Part shown: one piece after another, positions 43,331 to 53,899 of the stretch
Layout of the letters: every line of letters starts with the position of its first letter
Position numbering within the stretch: the stretch's first letter is position 1
NCBI GenBank assembly: GCA_026826555.1
Contig: JAKSZT010053837.1
Location: forward strand, 1,190,210 to 1,254,209
DNA: 64,000 bases
Source: Tolypeutes matacus
Lineage: Eukaryota; Chordata; Mammalia; Cingulata; Chlamyphoridae
Direction of reading: 5' to 3'
The notes under the pieces: model-generated
Seen by the model: the letters and a program-made list of their open reading frames with translations, nothing else
Database searches by the model: none
Told to the model about the DNA's origin: nothing
Position numbers and translations under genes: made by a program

Positions 43331-45119
43331 AAATATATTGTATAACATATTGTTTGATTCAAAAAAAAATTTTTATATGTATCCAGTACATTTAATTAAG
43401 AAATGTATATATTTATTCATCTGTGTTTACTTTTTAGTTTTTAATTGTTTATATTTTCAATTATTAAATGTACAAAATGAATTTAAAAAAAAAACACATC
43501 TGGTTCAAATAATTTTGGTTACAGGACTGTAAGCCTGTCGTATGTTGACAGAAGACTGATGATGAGCATCTGTGTTTACAAGAAAAAAGAGAGAGCATTC
43601 TACTTCCAGCAGTATGGTGCACCAGATTCTGAAAGACCCCCCAATACAAATAAAAGCAATTAGATATTGAATAAAACATACTTTTAATGCCAGGCTGGCC
43701 TCACAAGTGGAAATCTCCAAGCACTCCCCTCCATCCCTGACTACCCCACAAACTGGGAGTTGGAAAGCATAGTCACATAAGTTAGGGTCACTTTGAAGGA
43801 AAATGTCAGAGCAACACTGTGACTGGTATATAAAGACATAAAGACTTTGATCAGTAGCAAAATTGGGAGCTAAACCTGAGACTCTTACATTCATCTAAGA
43901 CCCTTGAAGGAGGTTATAGTAGTCCTAGGTTGATAGTGCAGTCTGGGTCCTTGCAATTGCATATGTAATTCCTCTCTGGAAGAAAGCATTCCCAAATATT
44001 CTACAGGATTCTTATGGGTAAAGATCCAGCAAACGTGAATACACAATCAAAGACCACTAAACTCATGAAGAAGAAAACTTCCATGAACAAGGGTCAGCAA
44101 ACAACAAACATCAGATTTACATTCCCCAGAACTTCAGATAATGAAACTATGAAATTGTCAATACAGAATATATACTTGTTACAAATAAAATGTTTATAGA
44201 AATAAAGTATGGACTCACAAAGATGATGAAATTGTAAGAGACTAGCATAAATGAAAAAGAACCAAATGAAACTTCTAAATGTAAAAAATATATGACTTTA
44301 TAAAAATAAAAACCCTCATGGGTGGTTTAAACAACAGATTTAATGCAGTTGAAGAAAGAAATAGAGAATAGGATGATAGAGCTAAAGAAATTACCTAGAA
44401 TATAATATCAAGATATTAAGTAAAAATGTCTATGAGCGATATATAAGAAATATATCTAGCTGAGAGATACCTATATATAGATAAATAACTGTATAGCAAC
44501 AACTCTAACTACAACTATATGTCTTTACATCTATACATCTCTCTGTTCAAAATAGAGGTTAATGGAGGATAGGATAAGATGGTCAACATATGTATAATCA
44601 GAGTCCTGGAAGGAGAAATAAAGAAAGTAGAAGAAGGAAGTAACAATCAGAATAATCCACTAGGTAAAGGCATGACTCCACAGCTTTGGGAAGCATAGTA
44701 CAATGTATCAAAAGCAGGGTGAATAAAAGGTAACCTACACATAGACACAATGTAGTGCAAAGAAAGAACACTAAAGACAAAGACCCTAAAAGCAGATTAG
44801 TTACCAAAAAATAGATTCATTACCAAAAAAAAAACAACAACAAAAAACAAACACTTAGATGGATAGCAGAGTAGAATATCTTTAAAAGGCTGAGAGAAAA
44901 TATCACCAAGTCAAACTGTCTTTCAAGAATGAGAATGAAATAAAGTCAATTTCAGGTAAACAAAAATCCTAACTAAGGGATTTCAAAGAATGAAGAAAAA
45001 TGACCCTAGAGAAAAGTTTGAAATACAAGAAGGAATGATGAACAAATAAAATGGAAAATATATAAATGTAAACAAATATCATCTGTATAGAATAAGATAA
45101 TTTATTATTATGTCTAATG

Positions 45120-45312
45120 CAAGGGTTCTTAACAAGGGGTCTGTGAGCTTGAATTGAAACTCAAAAAAACATTTTTCTTGTGAGGATAAGTTGGTACAGG
45201 TGTGATATATTTATTAAATAATACACAGAACAGTGTGGACTTAGTGAGGGGTCCGTGGTTTTCACCTGACTGGCAAAGGGGTCCGTGGAACAAAAAAGGT
45301 TACGAACCCCTG
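45120..45312. mobile_element. 193-bp non-autonomous hAT element, copy 2
   Basis: Same length and order as 36129-36321: CAAGGGTTCTTAACAAGGGG at the left (second G changed to A) and TTACGAACCCCTG at the right, with the shared TTTTCACCTGACTGGCAAAG internally. A perfect 8-bp duplication, GTCTAATG, lies at 45112-45119 and 45313-45320. Confidence 0.93.
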
Positions 45313-45609
45313 GTCTAATGTGAGAGTTTAAAAACGATAACATTAAATATTGGACCATAATAATACAAATTGAGAGGATAGTTAAATTTTTTAAAGGTCT
45401 TAATATTTTTTGTATAGATCCAGGGAGAATTTAAGATATTATTTAACTTCAGGCTGTAAGTTAAAGAAGAATGGTAAACTTTCAATGCTAATCACTAATA
45501 AATAGAAATAGACCAAATACATTCCAAACCTATGAGGAAAAAAAAAAAAAGTTAAAGGAAAAAGAGAAATAAGATTGTAAAAATGCAATCAGTACAAAGA
45601 ATTCAAGAA

Positions 45610-45990
45610 TGACATATTAGTCACAATAGGCTACTTTATGCTGTGATGCTAAATTAACTCCAACATTTCACTGATATAACACAAACAAAATTTTTTTGCA
45701 TTTTTGCTGCACATAAATGCGGGTAAGTAGGGGACTCTGCTCTACATAGTCATTGAAAGACTTGATTGATGAAGGCCGTACCATTTGGAATGTTATAGGT
45801 TTTTGCAGCATAAAAGAACACATGGAGAACTCAAACCCACTCTTCTCAGTTTTTAACCAGAGCTGACACGTGACGCTTCCACTCCTATTGCCCAGGGTTA
45901 TTCACTTTGCCTAGACTAAATGCAAGGATTCTTAAAGATAAGCACAAGGAATGTTCACTGATCGCTGCTACCTTTCACCATAAAAGTACA
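45610..45990 (-). mobile_element. Diverged mammal-wide repeat, antisense, third copy
   Basis: Begins ATTAGTCACAATAGGCTACT and includes TTCACTGATATAACACAAAC and GACTCTGCTCTACATAGTCATT, the order seen in the family of 27150 and 28240. It lies within the old L1M/HAL1-like element. Confidence 0.45.
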
Positions 45991-46203
45991 AAAGAGAAAC
46001 ATAGAAAAGTGGAACAAAAAGAAATTTTAAAGTGAGATAGTATAAACAAATCCAGATAAATCTATAATCACAACATACAAATTGACTACACTCAGTCAAA
46101 AAGCAGGTAACATCAGATTGGATTTTTTAAAATCTAGTGGTATGACGCTGACAAGAGACATACCTAGAATGTTAGAACAAATAAAGATTGAAAATAAAAA
46201 GAT

Positions 46204-46418
46204 AAAAAAGGATATGGCAGGGAAGCAGCTGTGGCTCAATCAGTAGGGCTCCCGTTTACCATATGGGAGGCCCCGGGTTCGGTTCCTGGGGCCTCCTGGT
46301 GAGGGCGGGCCCGCCCGCACGGTGTGGTTGGCTGACCCAGCGAGCACAAGCAGCAAGGGGGGGATAAATGAATAAATAAATAAAATCTTTAAAAAAAAAA
46401 AAAAAAAGGATATGGCAG
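46204..46418 (+). mobile_element. DAS-type SINE, young monomer (first of a tandem pair)
   Basis: The body 46221-46401 is a CpG-rich monomer. The 17-bp duplication AAAAAAGGATATGGCAG is perfect at 46204-46220 and 46402-46418. The second copy of the site also begins the next SINE. Confidence 0.95.
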
Positions 46419-46780
46419 GGGAGCGGATGTGGCTCAAGCAGTTGAGTGCCCGCCTCCCATGTGGGAGGTCCTGGGTTTGGTTCCTGGTGCCTCCTAAAGA
46501 AGACAAACAAACAATGAGCAGACATCAAGCAAAAAACAATGAGAAAAAACAACAAGCAGACAACGAGCGAACAACGAGCAGACAAGAAACAAAAACAAAC
46601 CAGCAGGGAGTAAATGCAGCTCAAGCAGTTGAGTACCTACCTCCCACATTGGACATCCCAGGTTCATTTCCTGGTGCATCCTCTAAAGAAGATGAGCCCA
46701 CAATGAACAGACACAGAGAATTTAGACAGCAAGCACAAACAACAATAAAATAAATCTTTTTTAAGAAAAGGATATTGCAG
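46419..46780 (+). mobile_element. Dimeric SINE (second of a tandem pair)
   Basis: The body 46419-46765 has tRNA-like units near 46422-46495 (GGATGTGGCTCAAGCAG) and 46607-46680 (AATGCAGCTCAAGCAG), joined by a linker with repeated ACAACGAGC(A/G) units. The third copy of the target site, AAAAGGATATTGCAG (one mismatch), ends it at 46766-46780. Confidence 0.92.
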
Positions 46781-47230
46781 GCAAATATTAATCAAAAGAA
46801 GCTGATGTGGTTATATTATTATTAGAAATAATAGATGTTGAGTCTAAAAAATTGTTGATTATAAAAAAGGGACACTCAGTAATTTTTTAAAAACTCAATT
46901 CATCAAGAAGATAAAAAATAATCATATGCACCTGATAAAATAGCATCAAAGTACATAAAGTAAAATCTAATAAGATGAAGAGAGAATATGGCTCACAAAG
47001 CATGACATATTTACTATGTGGCTCTTTAGAGTTTGTTGACCCTGTACTTGGCTATAAGGCAAATCTCAGTAAATTTCAAAATATCAGTACTAAACAACAA
47101 AAATCTTTGAACCACAATGTAATTAAATAAAATGTCAATGAAACAATCCCATACACTTGAAAATTTAAAGGAAATCAGGCTCTTAAATAATGCATTGGTG
47201 AAAGGATAAATAGCAATGGGAATTTAAAAA

Positions 47231-48499
47231 TACATGTAGTTAATGATAACAAAACTAGTATATATTAGAACTTTAGAGATGGCCAAAGATGGCCAATTTG
47301 AACATCATTTAGGGGACTAATTGTAATGGACTGAAATACATCAAATATATTTAAATCCACGAGTTTAGATATTTTTAAGCAGAACTAATTGGGTACCTTG
47401 GGAAAATGATGGGGAATCATTCATTAGTTTGAGAACAGGTTAAGAGAAAAAAATCAAGCATTTATCCTGCTTTTCTTATATGAACTGTACTACTGAGCAA
47501 GCAAGCCAGAGATTAAAAGGAGTATATCTTTATAGAATTTCCATGATCCAGAATTCAGTCAGGGAAACAAGGACTCTAAGGGTGCTATGGGAATTAAGGA
47601 CTTAAAGGAATTAGACCTTTCACAAATGTGGAAGAAGCTGGGGAAGTGAAGTGATGGGAAAGAGTCAATAATCAATCAACCGGAGACTCTGGTACGGCGG
47701 GCAGGTTTCAACCTGCCAGGGAAACCCAAGAGGCCAAGCATATCCAGCTGCCTAAATAAAACCACAAAAAAGCTTGGAGAGGTCTATGGGAGGCTGATAC
47801 CTCTCTGGGCTGGACATGTAATTAAAGGAGAGCAAGGGCAAGCTTGGATCTGCCCGGGACTTCTGTATCTACACACCATTACAATGGCTGCAAAGAACTT
47901 TCTGAAAGCAACGGCCACTACTTCACTTCTGCCTTCCAAATTTCATGCAGGTTCCTGTTTGGCCAACTCTAATTCAGAACCAGAAGGGAGAGGAAATTCT
48001 GCGAAACAGCATCACTGTTCAGTATAGTCCACCCACTTGCAACTTGGAAATGCTACACACCTCTTTTAGCCACTTGCAAATAAAGATAATATGGCAAAAT
48101 CATGCTTCCATTTAACATGATGTAACTGAAAAGACGTTGATCCTCTCCCCCAAAGGATACACAAATAGGATCCATCTTTGGGTAAGGTCTATTTGTCTTT
48201 TACCTGAGTCTCCACCCTCCTTTTGTTATCCTGTAATTTCAATATTAATGTATGAAGTTAATATTTTCTGTTAGATAGTAGAGAAATGGGAGAGAGGAAA
48301 AAAAGAAGAAAAAATTGGTGTGTGATAATATACACATATATGAATATATTCATATCAAAGAAAAGAGATACACCTGTACCTACTGCAGTTCTTATTTCTG
48401 AAATTGGGCACATGGTCATAGCTGTCAAATTCCCTTTTCCCACCATCCACTCAGAATTCTCTGCTCTCAGCAAGCACCTGATAGTGGTTTCTTCCTGAA
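47231..48499. other. Non-coding stretch, nothing secure
   Basis: No gene. Parts (47870-48130) feel like an old antisense LTR-type repeat but cannot be placed. Confidence 0.35.
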
Positions 48500-49810
48500 G
48501 TGTGACCCAAACCCTTCATTCCTGAAGGATCTGTGCCATTCACAGTCTTGCTGTACTGGGTTACTGTAGTTTTCCTTCAACTGTTTTCATAGGACGTGGA
48601 ATACTAAGAGGTGTCCCCAGAGGATCTGCTGAATTCCACAGTTTCTCCTCCCTGTCCCTATTGTGTAGCAGCAGCCCAATTTCCTGTTGAGGGTCCGGAT
48701 CAATAACACCAGCTAATATAGTATTACACTTTTTTTGCCTGTTGGTTCAGTGGCATAAGAAGTTCAAAGTGGCCATGTGGCAGTCTTAGCTTCCGGTTTG
48801 ATGGAAGCATTGTTGTGTCCACTGGTAGAAGCACTCTTTGAGTATACAGACTTCTAAACCAACAGAGAGCAAAATTGAAAGGACAGGAAGCAAAAATTTT
48901 GCCAGTGGGCCATTAAAGGTAGTGATGAATGGAACCAAACTCATTTCCATCTCTTAATTTCTGGACCTATGAATTGTGGAAATGGAAGAAAAAGCACCAT
49001 ATGATAATTGCTTATTCAGTGCATACATCGCACCCTGGAAGACACTACTCTAAGCTTGGGAAGTACTGACATACAGCTGGCCCCCACAACTGGGTCTTCA
49101 AAGAGCCATCACACTATTCTATCAGGCCAGTCTCTCCAAAATGACGGCAAACGTAAGCCCAGTAAAGCCCATGAGCTAGTGTCCATTGCTTTGCTTTATT
49201 TAGTATAAAATCAGTTTTCTGGGCAAAAGCAGCAGTGTGAGGATTATTTCAGGGTGAATAAGATGTTTTGTAGCTCCACAAATGGTGACGTTACCAGAAG
49301 CATTGCAGATAGAAAAGGCAAATCCACATTTAATTCTGCCTCCTGGAAGGATTTTCTTTAATGACTGACCTTTAGGTCAACTCCTGAGTGGCACTGCACT
49401 GCTGTGTCTGTCCACTTTCAGATGGTGCCACTATATCCTGGAAAACCATCTGTAACCAGGCTGGAATGTTTTCTTCCTTGGTCTAGTGCACATAGAGAAG
49501 TTCCTATGAGGCCAAAGGTAGGGGTTGAGAGAGAGGAGGCAATTTAATAGTAGGAGCCAAAGGAATATAAGCCACTTGGTCGTGTAACTTGTGTCTTCAG
49601 GACCTGCTTAAGCCCAAGCTTGTAATTTCCTCTTCCTGATGGACAGCTGCTATCTCATGAGCAGTATTATAGCTTGGTTGGTCAAGCTACACCCAGTTCA
49701 TAATGGACAGCTCAGGTTACATGATAACTTGGTGGTCCAAAGTCAAGCATATAGTCTCTTCTTTGGTCCTGTAGCAAACCAGAAGCTATTTATTAAAAGG
49801 ATAATAATGG
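48500..49810 (-). mobile_element. Old ERVL-like internal relic, antisense
   Basis: The block CAGTATTATAGCTTGGTTGG to TGGACAGCTCAGGTTACATG (about 49662-49722) and the surrounding order resemble the antisense of internal regions of old ERVL-type endogenous retroviruses as I remember them. All frames are short and broken, so no viral protein survives. Family and gene assignment are uncertain. Confidence 0.4.
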
Positions 49811-50371
49811 TGATTGTGGGAAGCTGGATGAATAGGAAGCTCTAGGAATCAGTCCCTCTAGCAGAATAACTGCTAAACAGGCAGGAACTGTTTGAATCAA
49901 CTATTTTGAAACTTCAGAGTCTAATAGAAATACTGTGCAGCATCCAGGGAAAGGTGAGAGGAAGAGCCTAGAAAATTGTGGTAAATACTGGAAAATTGTA
50001 CTCTCCATCCCCAGTCTCACAGCAGGCAGCAGTGAGGAACACAACCCTGGCCCCGGGTGCAGCTTGCTGGTGCCACAGTGCGATATATAAAGACCTAGTT
50101 CCCCAAGATCAAGGAGTGTGTGGTCAGATTGATGATCACTGCTTTTGATTAGCTACTTCAGATCACTGGGGGCCCAGCTCTGAGGGCAGCCATTGTTCCA
50201 CCTGCCTTGGACAAAAGCGGCAGAGTAGACCTAAAGACTTGCCCTTCCTCAAAACTATGGAAAACAGCTAAAGGTGCTTTTACTGGGCAAGTGCCAAATC
50301 AACACAACATACCTACAAAGAGCCATAGGAAAAACTCCTGGCATGCTTAATGGCTCCTTTCCCATCCCAGC

Positions 50372-51322
50372 TGTGGTAGTTTGAGTCTTTTGTGGATCCT
50401 AGAAGATTATGTTCTTAAATTGATCCATTCCTGTGGGTGTGAAACTATTGCAAACCTTTTATTAGATTAGACTCACTTAAGGGCCATTTGATTAGTTTGT
50501 TCCAGTAAGGCATAGCCAAGGATGGGTCTTAATACTCTTTCAGGAGTTCTTTATAAATTGGAATTGGCAGAGCTGCAGAGACAGAAAAATACCCAGAAGC
50601 TGAGAGAGAAAACCACAAGAGTAAGAAGCTGTAATAAATGGAACCTAGGAGAGAGCATGCTAGAAGCTGAAAGCAACAGAGCCCAGAGGAGAAGGCAGAG
50701 ACCAGCAGACACCAACATGTGCCTGATCACCTACAGCTGCAGCTAGGGGAGAAAGCATCTCCTGATGATGCCTTGATTTGGACACATTCGCCGCCTCATA
50801 ACTGTAAGCTTTTTTTTTTTTTTTTTTTTTTGATTTTTAAAAAATTTTTTAAATTTATTGAAGTATATTGCTCATACATGAACATATATAAACAATAAGT
50901 GTATAATAATCATTGTGAACTTACAAAACAAACATAAACAACATCATACAGGTCTCTCATACCTCACCCTACCACCAATACCTTGAATTGTTGTGAAACA
51001 TTTTTAACTAATGATGAATGAGCATCCTCAAAATATTACTACTAACCAAAGTATTTTCCCCAAACCCACCCTATTGTTATTATTTTTATATCATTTATCC
51101 ATGAACATACGTAAACAATAAGTGTATAGTAAAAGTTTTGAACTTACAAAGCAAACATTCATAATTTTTAACAAATGTCTCACGACAATGCAAGGTGTTG
51201 GTGGAGGGTTGATGTATGGGACACCTGTATGATAACTGTAAGCTTTTAACCTAATAAATTCCTTTGCAAAAGCCAGCCCATTTCTGGTATCTTGCCTCCG
51301 TAGCCTTCAGCAAACTAAAACA
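50372..51322 (+). mobile_element. ERVL/MaLR-like solo LTR in L1 C 5' UTR
   Basis: Starts TGTGGTAGTTTGAGTCTTTTG and ends GCAAACTAAAACA. It has a TATA-like TTTATAAATTG near 50550 and a polyadenylation signal AATAAA at 51253-51258. A rearranged L1 fragment (50814-51231) is inserted just before the polyadenylation signal. I could not confirm a 5-bp duplication (flanks CCAGC and CTCTC). Confidence 0.78.
50798..51247 (-). mobile_element. Rearranged L1 3'-end insertion
   Basis: The body 50814-51231 is flanked by a perfect 16-bp duplication, ATAACTGTAAGCTTTT. It starts as antisense L1 3' UTR (50840-51090), repeats the segment with CATGAACATA...AAACAATAAGTGTATA at 51101, then ends with 51165-51231, which is the reverse complement of 50945-51005. 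Part of the L1 end is therefore duplicated and part inverted. Confidence 0.85.
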
Positions 51323-51959
51323 CTCTCCCTGGGGCAGTGTGGAGTTGGCCAATGTGCCCTGTGGGTCCTTGGCCTTGTTCCTTCTGGAACATACTGACCT
51401 GGAAACCTCCTCTCCAGCTTTCCACCTCTCCCAGACTTTGCCCTCCAGGAAAAGCAGCTTAAGACAGCAAAAGCAGTATAAGAAACAATTGAGCTGGGCA
51501 GCCTAGGGCAAAGGCTAACTTGCTTTAAGAACTATGGTGGAACACCTGGGAGAGGGAGATGGTCTGGTTTCTTGGGAATAGAAGAAGCATATCGCAGGCT
51601 CCTAAGGCCACTAGCAAGCACAAGCTCAGTACAAAACACAGACAGGGGTGACCCTGAATGCCTTTGCCTGACCTTGATAGAAGAGCTGAACTCTAAAGGA
51701 GAGCACCAGACAATGAAAAGCCAATTTGCAAAGACTGCGAAGCTTTTTCTTTTTCTTTCTTTTTTTTTTTTTTTTTGCTTTTATTTGTTTGTGTTAGCTC
51801 CTGGCACACAAGAAAATCACCGTCATGTCACTAGGTGGATAGAAACCCAAGAAACAGTTCAGGGACTAAATCCCAGAGTTAACATTTAAAAACATTAAAA
51901 TGTACACTGTGCAACAAAAGATTAAAAGCCAAAGAAATAGGAAATGATGGTCCATCCAA

Positions 51960-53215
51960 AGTTAGAGGATAAAACTCCAGAAAACATCAGCGAAGAAGAC
52001 AGTACTGTGGACATATGGGATAAAGATTTTTTAAAATGATCTTCAATATGTTCCAGGAGATGAAGGAAAACATAGAAAAAGAACTAAAGGATATCAAGGA
52101 CCCAATAAATGAACAATATAAGAATCTCAATAAAGAGAAATTTTAAAATGGAACCAAACAGAACTAGTGGAGTTGAAGACCACAATAACTGAAATGAAAA
52201 TTTCTCAGGAGAGTGTCAACAGCAGATTGGAGCTGGCAGAAGAAAGAATCAAGTGAATTTAAAAACAAGACAATTGAAATGATTTAGGCTGAGGAGCAGA
52301 AAGAAAAAAGAATTAGAAAAAGCAAAAAGCATAAGAGATCTCTGGGACAGCATCAAGGATACTAACAAGCATATTATGGAAGTCCCAGAAGGAGAATAAG
52401 GAGCAGAAGGACTATTCAAAGATATAACAGAAAACTTCCCAAACTTGCAAAAGACATGAATATATACATGCACAAAATTCATCGCATGTTAAATAGGGTC
52501 AAGGTGAAGAGAAATATGCCAGATACATAGTAGTCAAACTGTCAAAGGGCAAGGAGCAAATTCTGGAAGCTGCAGGAGAAAAGCAATGAATTATATACAA
52601 AAGAGTCCCAAATAGATTAAGGGCTGATTTCTCATCAAAAACCATGAAGGCAAGAAGGCAGTGGGTTAAAATATTTAAAGAGCTGAGAGAAAATAATTGC
52701 CAGCCAATAGTTTTATATCTGGCAAGACTTTCTTTTAAAATTGAGGGAGAGGGAAGCGGATGTGGCTCAGGCAACTGGGCTCCTGCCTACCACATGGGAG
52801 GTCACTGGTTCAGATCCCAGTGCCTCCTAAAGAAGACAACGAGCTGACGTGACAGGAAGGCATGGCGAGCTGATGCAACAAGATGATGCAACAAGAGACA
52901 CAGGGAGGAAAAACATAATGAGAGACACAGCAAAAGCAGGGAGCGGAGGTGGCTCAAGCAATTAGTCACCTCCCTCCCACATCAAAGGTTCCGGGTTCAG
53001 CTCCCAGTGCCTCTTAAAGAAACAAGGATGAATAACAGATACAGCAAGTGCAAACAATGAGGGGGTGGGGAGAAACAAATAAATAAAATAAATATTTAAA
53101 AAATAAAAAAATAAAATTGAGGGAGAAATGAAATCATTCCCAGATAAACAAAAGCTGCTGGAGTTCATTACCACTAGACTTGCCCTACATACAGTGCTAA
53201 AGTGAGTTCTTCAGA
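51960..53215 (+). pseudogene. L1 C ORF1 remnant
   Basis: From about 52040 the strand reads lysine/glutamate-rich coiled-coil-like sequence, and later the RNA-binding and C-terminal parts (52480-52750 and 53113-53200). A dimeric SINE splits it near its end. The frames carry stops. Confidence 0.75.
52737..53126 (+). mobile_element. Dimeric SINE with long linker in L1 C ORF1
   Basis: The body 52751-53112 has tRNA-like units near 52755 (GCGGATGTGGCTCAGGC) and 52943 (GCGGAGGTGGCTCAAGC), with linker motifs ACAAGATGATGCAACAAGAG. The perfect 14-bp duplication AAAATTGAGGGAGA lies at 52737-52750 and 53113-53126. Same type as 40411. Confidence 0.95.
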
Positions 53216-53350
53216 TTGATAGGAAAGGACATGAGATATTAATTAAATAAAGACATTCAGTAAAGGTAGCCATTTGGGTAACTATAAATGCCAGTACTAT
53301 TGTATTGCATTTTATGTATGTAACTCCACTTCTTACTTCTTATAGGTGCT

Positions 53351-53562
53351 AAAATGCAAATGCAGGGGAGTAGACATGATTCAAGCAGTTGGGTGCCCGC
53401 CTCCTACATGGGAGGTCCCAGATTTAGTTCCCAGTGCCTCCTAAAGAAGATGAGCAGACAATAAGTGGACACAACGAGCAGAAACAACAAGCAGACAATG
53501 AACAGACAATGAGCAGACAGACGAGGGAGCCATCTTGGGGAGGATTTTAAAAAATGCTAATG
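53351..53562 (+). mobile_element. DAS-type SINE with ACAACGAGCAGA-repeat 3' part
   Basis: The body 53363-53550 has a diverged A-box (TAGACATGATTCAAGCAG) and a unique part of repeated AACGAGCAGAAACAACAAGC-like units. The flanks AAAATGC(A/T)AATG at 53351-53362 and 53551-53562 differ at one base. Confidence 0.85.
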
Positions 53563-53899
53563 TATAAAAAGTAATGATAAATCTATGTTTTGGACATTCA
53601 ATATACAAATATATAATTTGTAACAAGTACAAAAATAAAGGTGGGGGTGGATAGTATAGGAATAATGTATGTGTATGCTATTGAAGTTAAGTTGGTATCA
53701 AATGAAAAATGATTGTTATATATTTAGGATGTTAAATTTTAACTCCATGGTAACCACAAAGAAAATAAATGAGAAATATATCCAGAAAGAAATGAGAAGG
53801 GACTCAATATGGTCCAATACAAACACTGGAATAAATATGAAAGTAAGCATTTAAAAAAAAATGTATAAGAGTCACAAAAACTAAACAGAAAAATGGCAG

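Larger units (their letters stand above)
42129..43502 (+). mobile_element. 5'-truncated L1, sense, with SINE insertion
   Basis: The body 42140-43491 starts inside ORF2 and ends in a short 3' UTR and A-tract. It is flanked by AAACACATCTG at 42129-42139 and 43492-43502 (11 bp, perfect). Its 3' UTR (about 43330-43480) is short and unlike the L1 A, L1 B or 26017-type ends. Confidence 0.9.
43560..47230 (+). mobile_element. Old L1M/HAL1-like element, sense, fragmented
   Basis: Starts near CATTCTACTTCCAGCAG (43598), then an ORF1-like region (44040-45000, with CTTTCAAGAATGAGAATGAAA near 44920) and, from about 46090, endonuclease-like ORF2 sequence (ATCAGATTGGATTTTTTAAAA, then ATTCATCAAGAAGATAAAAAAT near 46899). 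A hAT element, an antisense old repeat and two SINEs interrupt it. Very diverged; no usable frames. HAL1 versus L1M cannot be settled by eye. Confidence 0.62.

Noticed and set aside
42783..43532. 249-codon frame as a possible host gene
   Set aside because: The first part is plainly L1 ORF2 C-terminus and the rest is 3' UTR, poly(A) and flank; an 11-bp duplication surrounds the L1.
46500..46620. CRISPR-like spaced repeats (ACAACGAGC units)
   Set aside because: They are the degenerate linker of a dimeric SINE in a mammalian genome; units are short, irregular and lack spacers of constant length.
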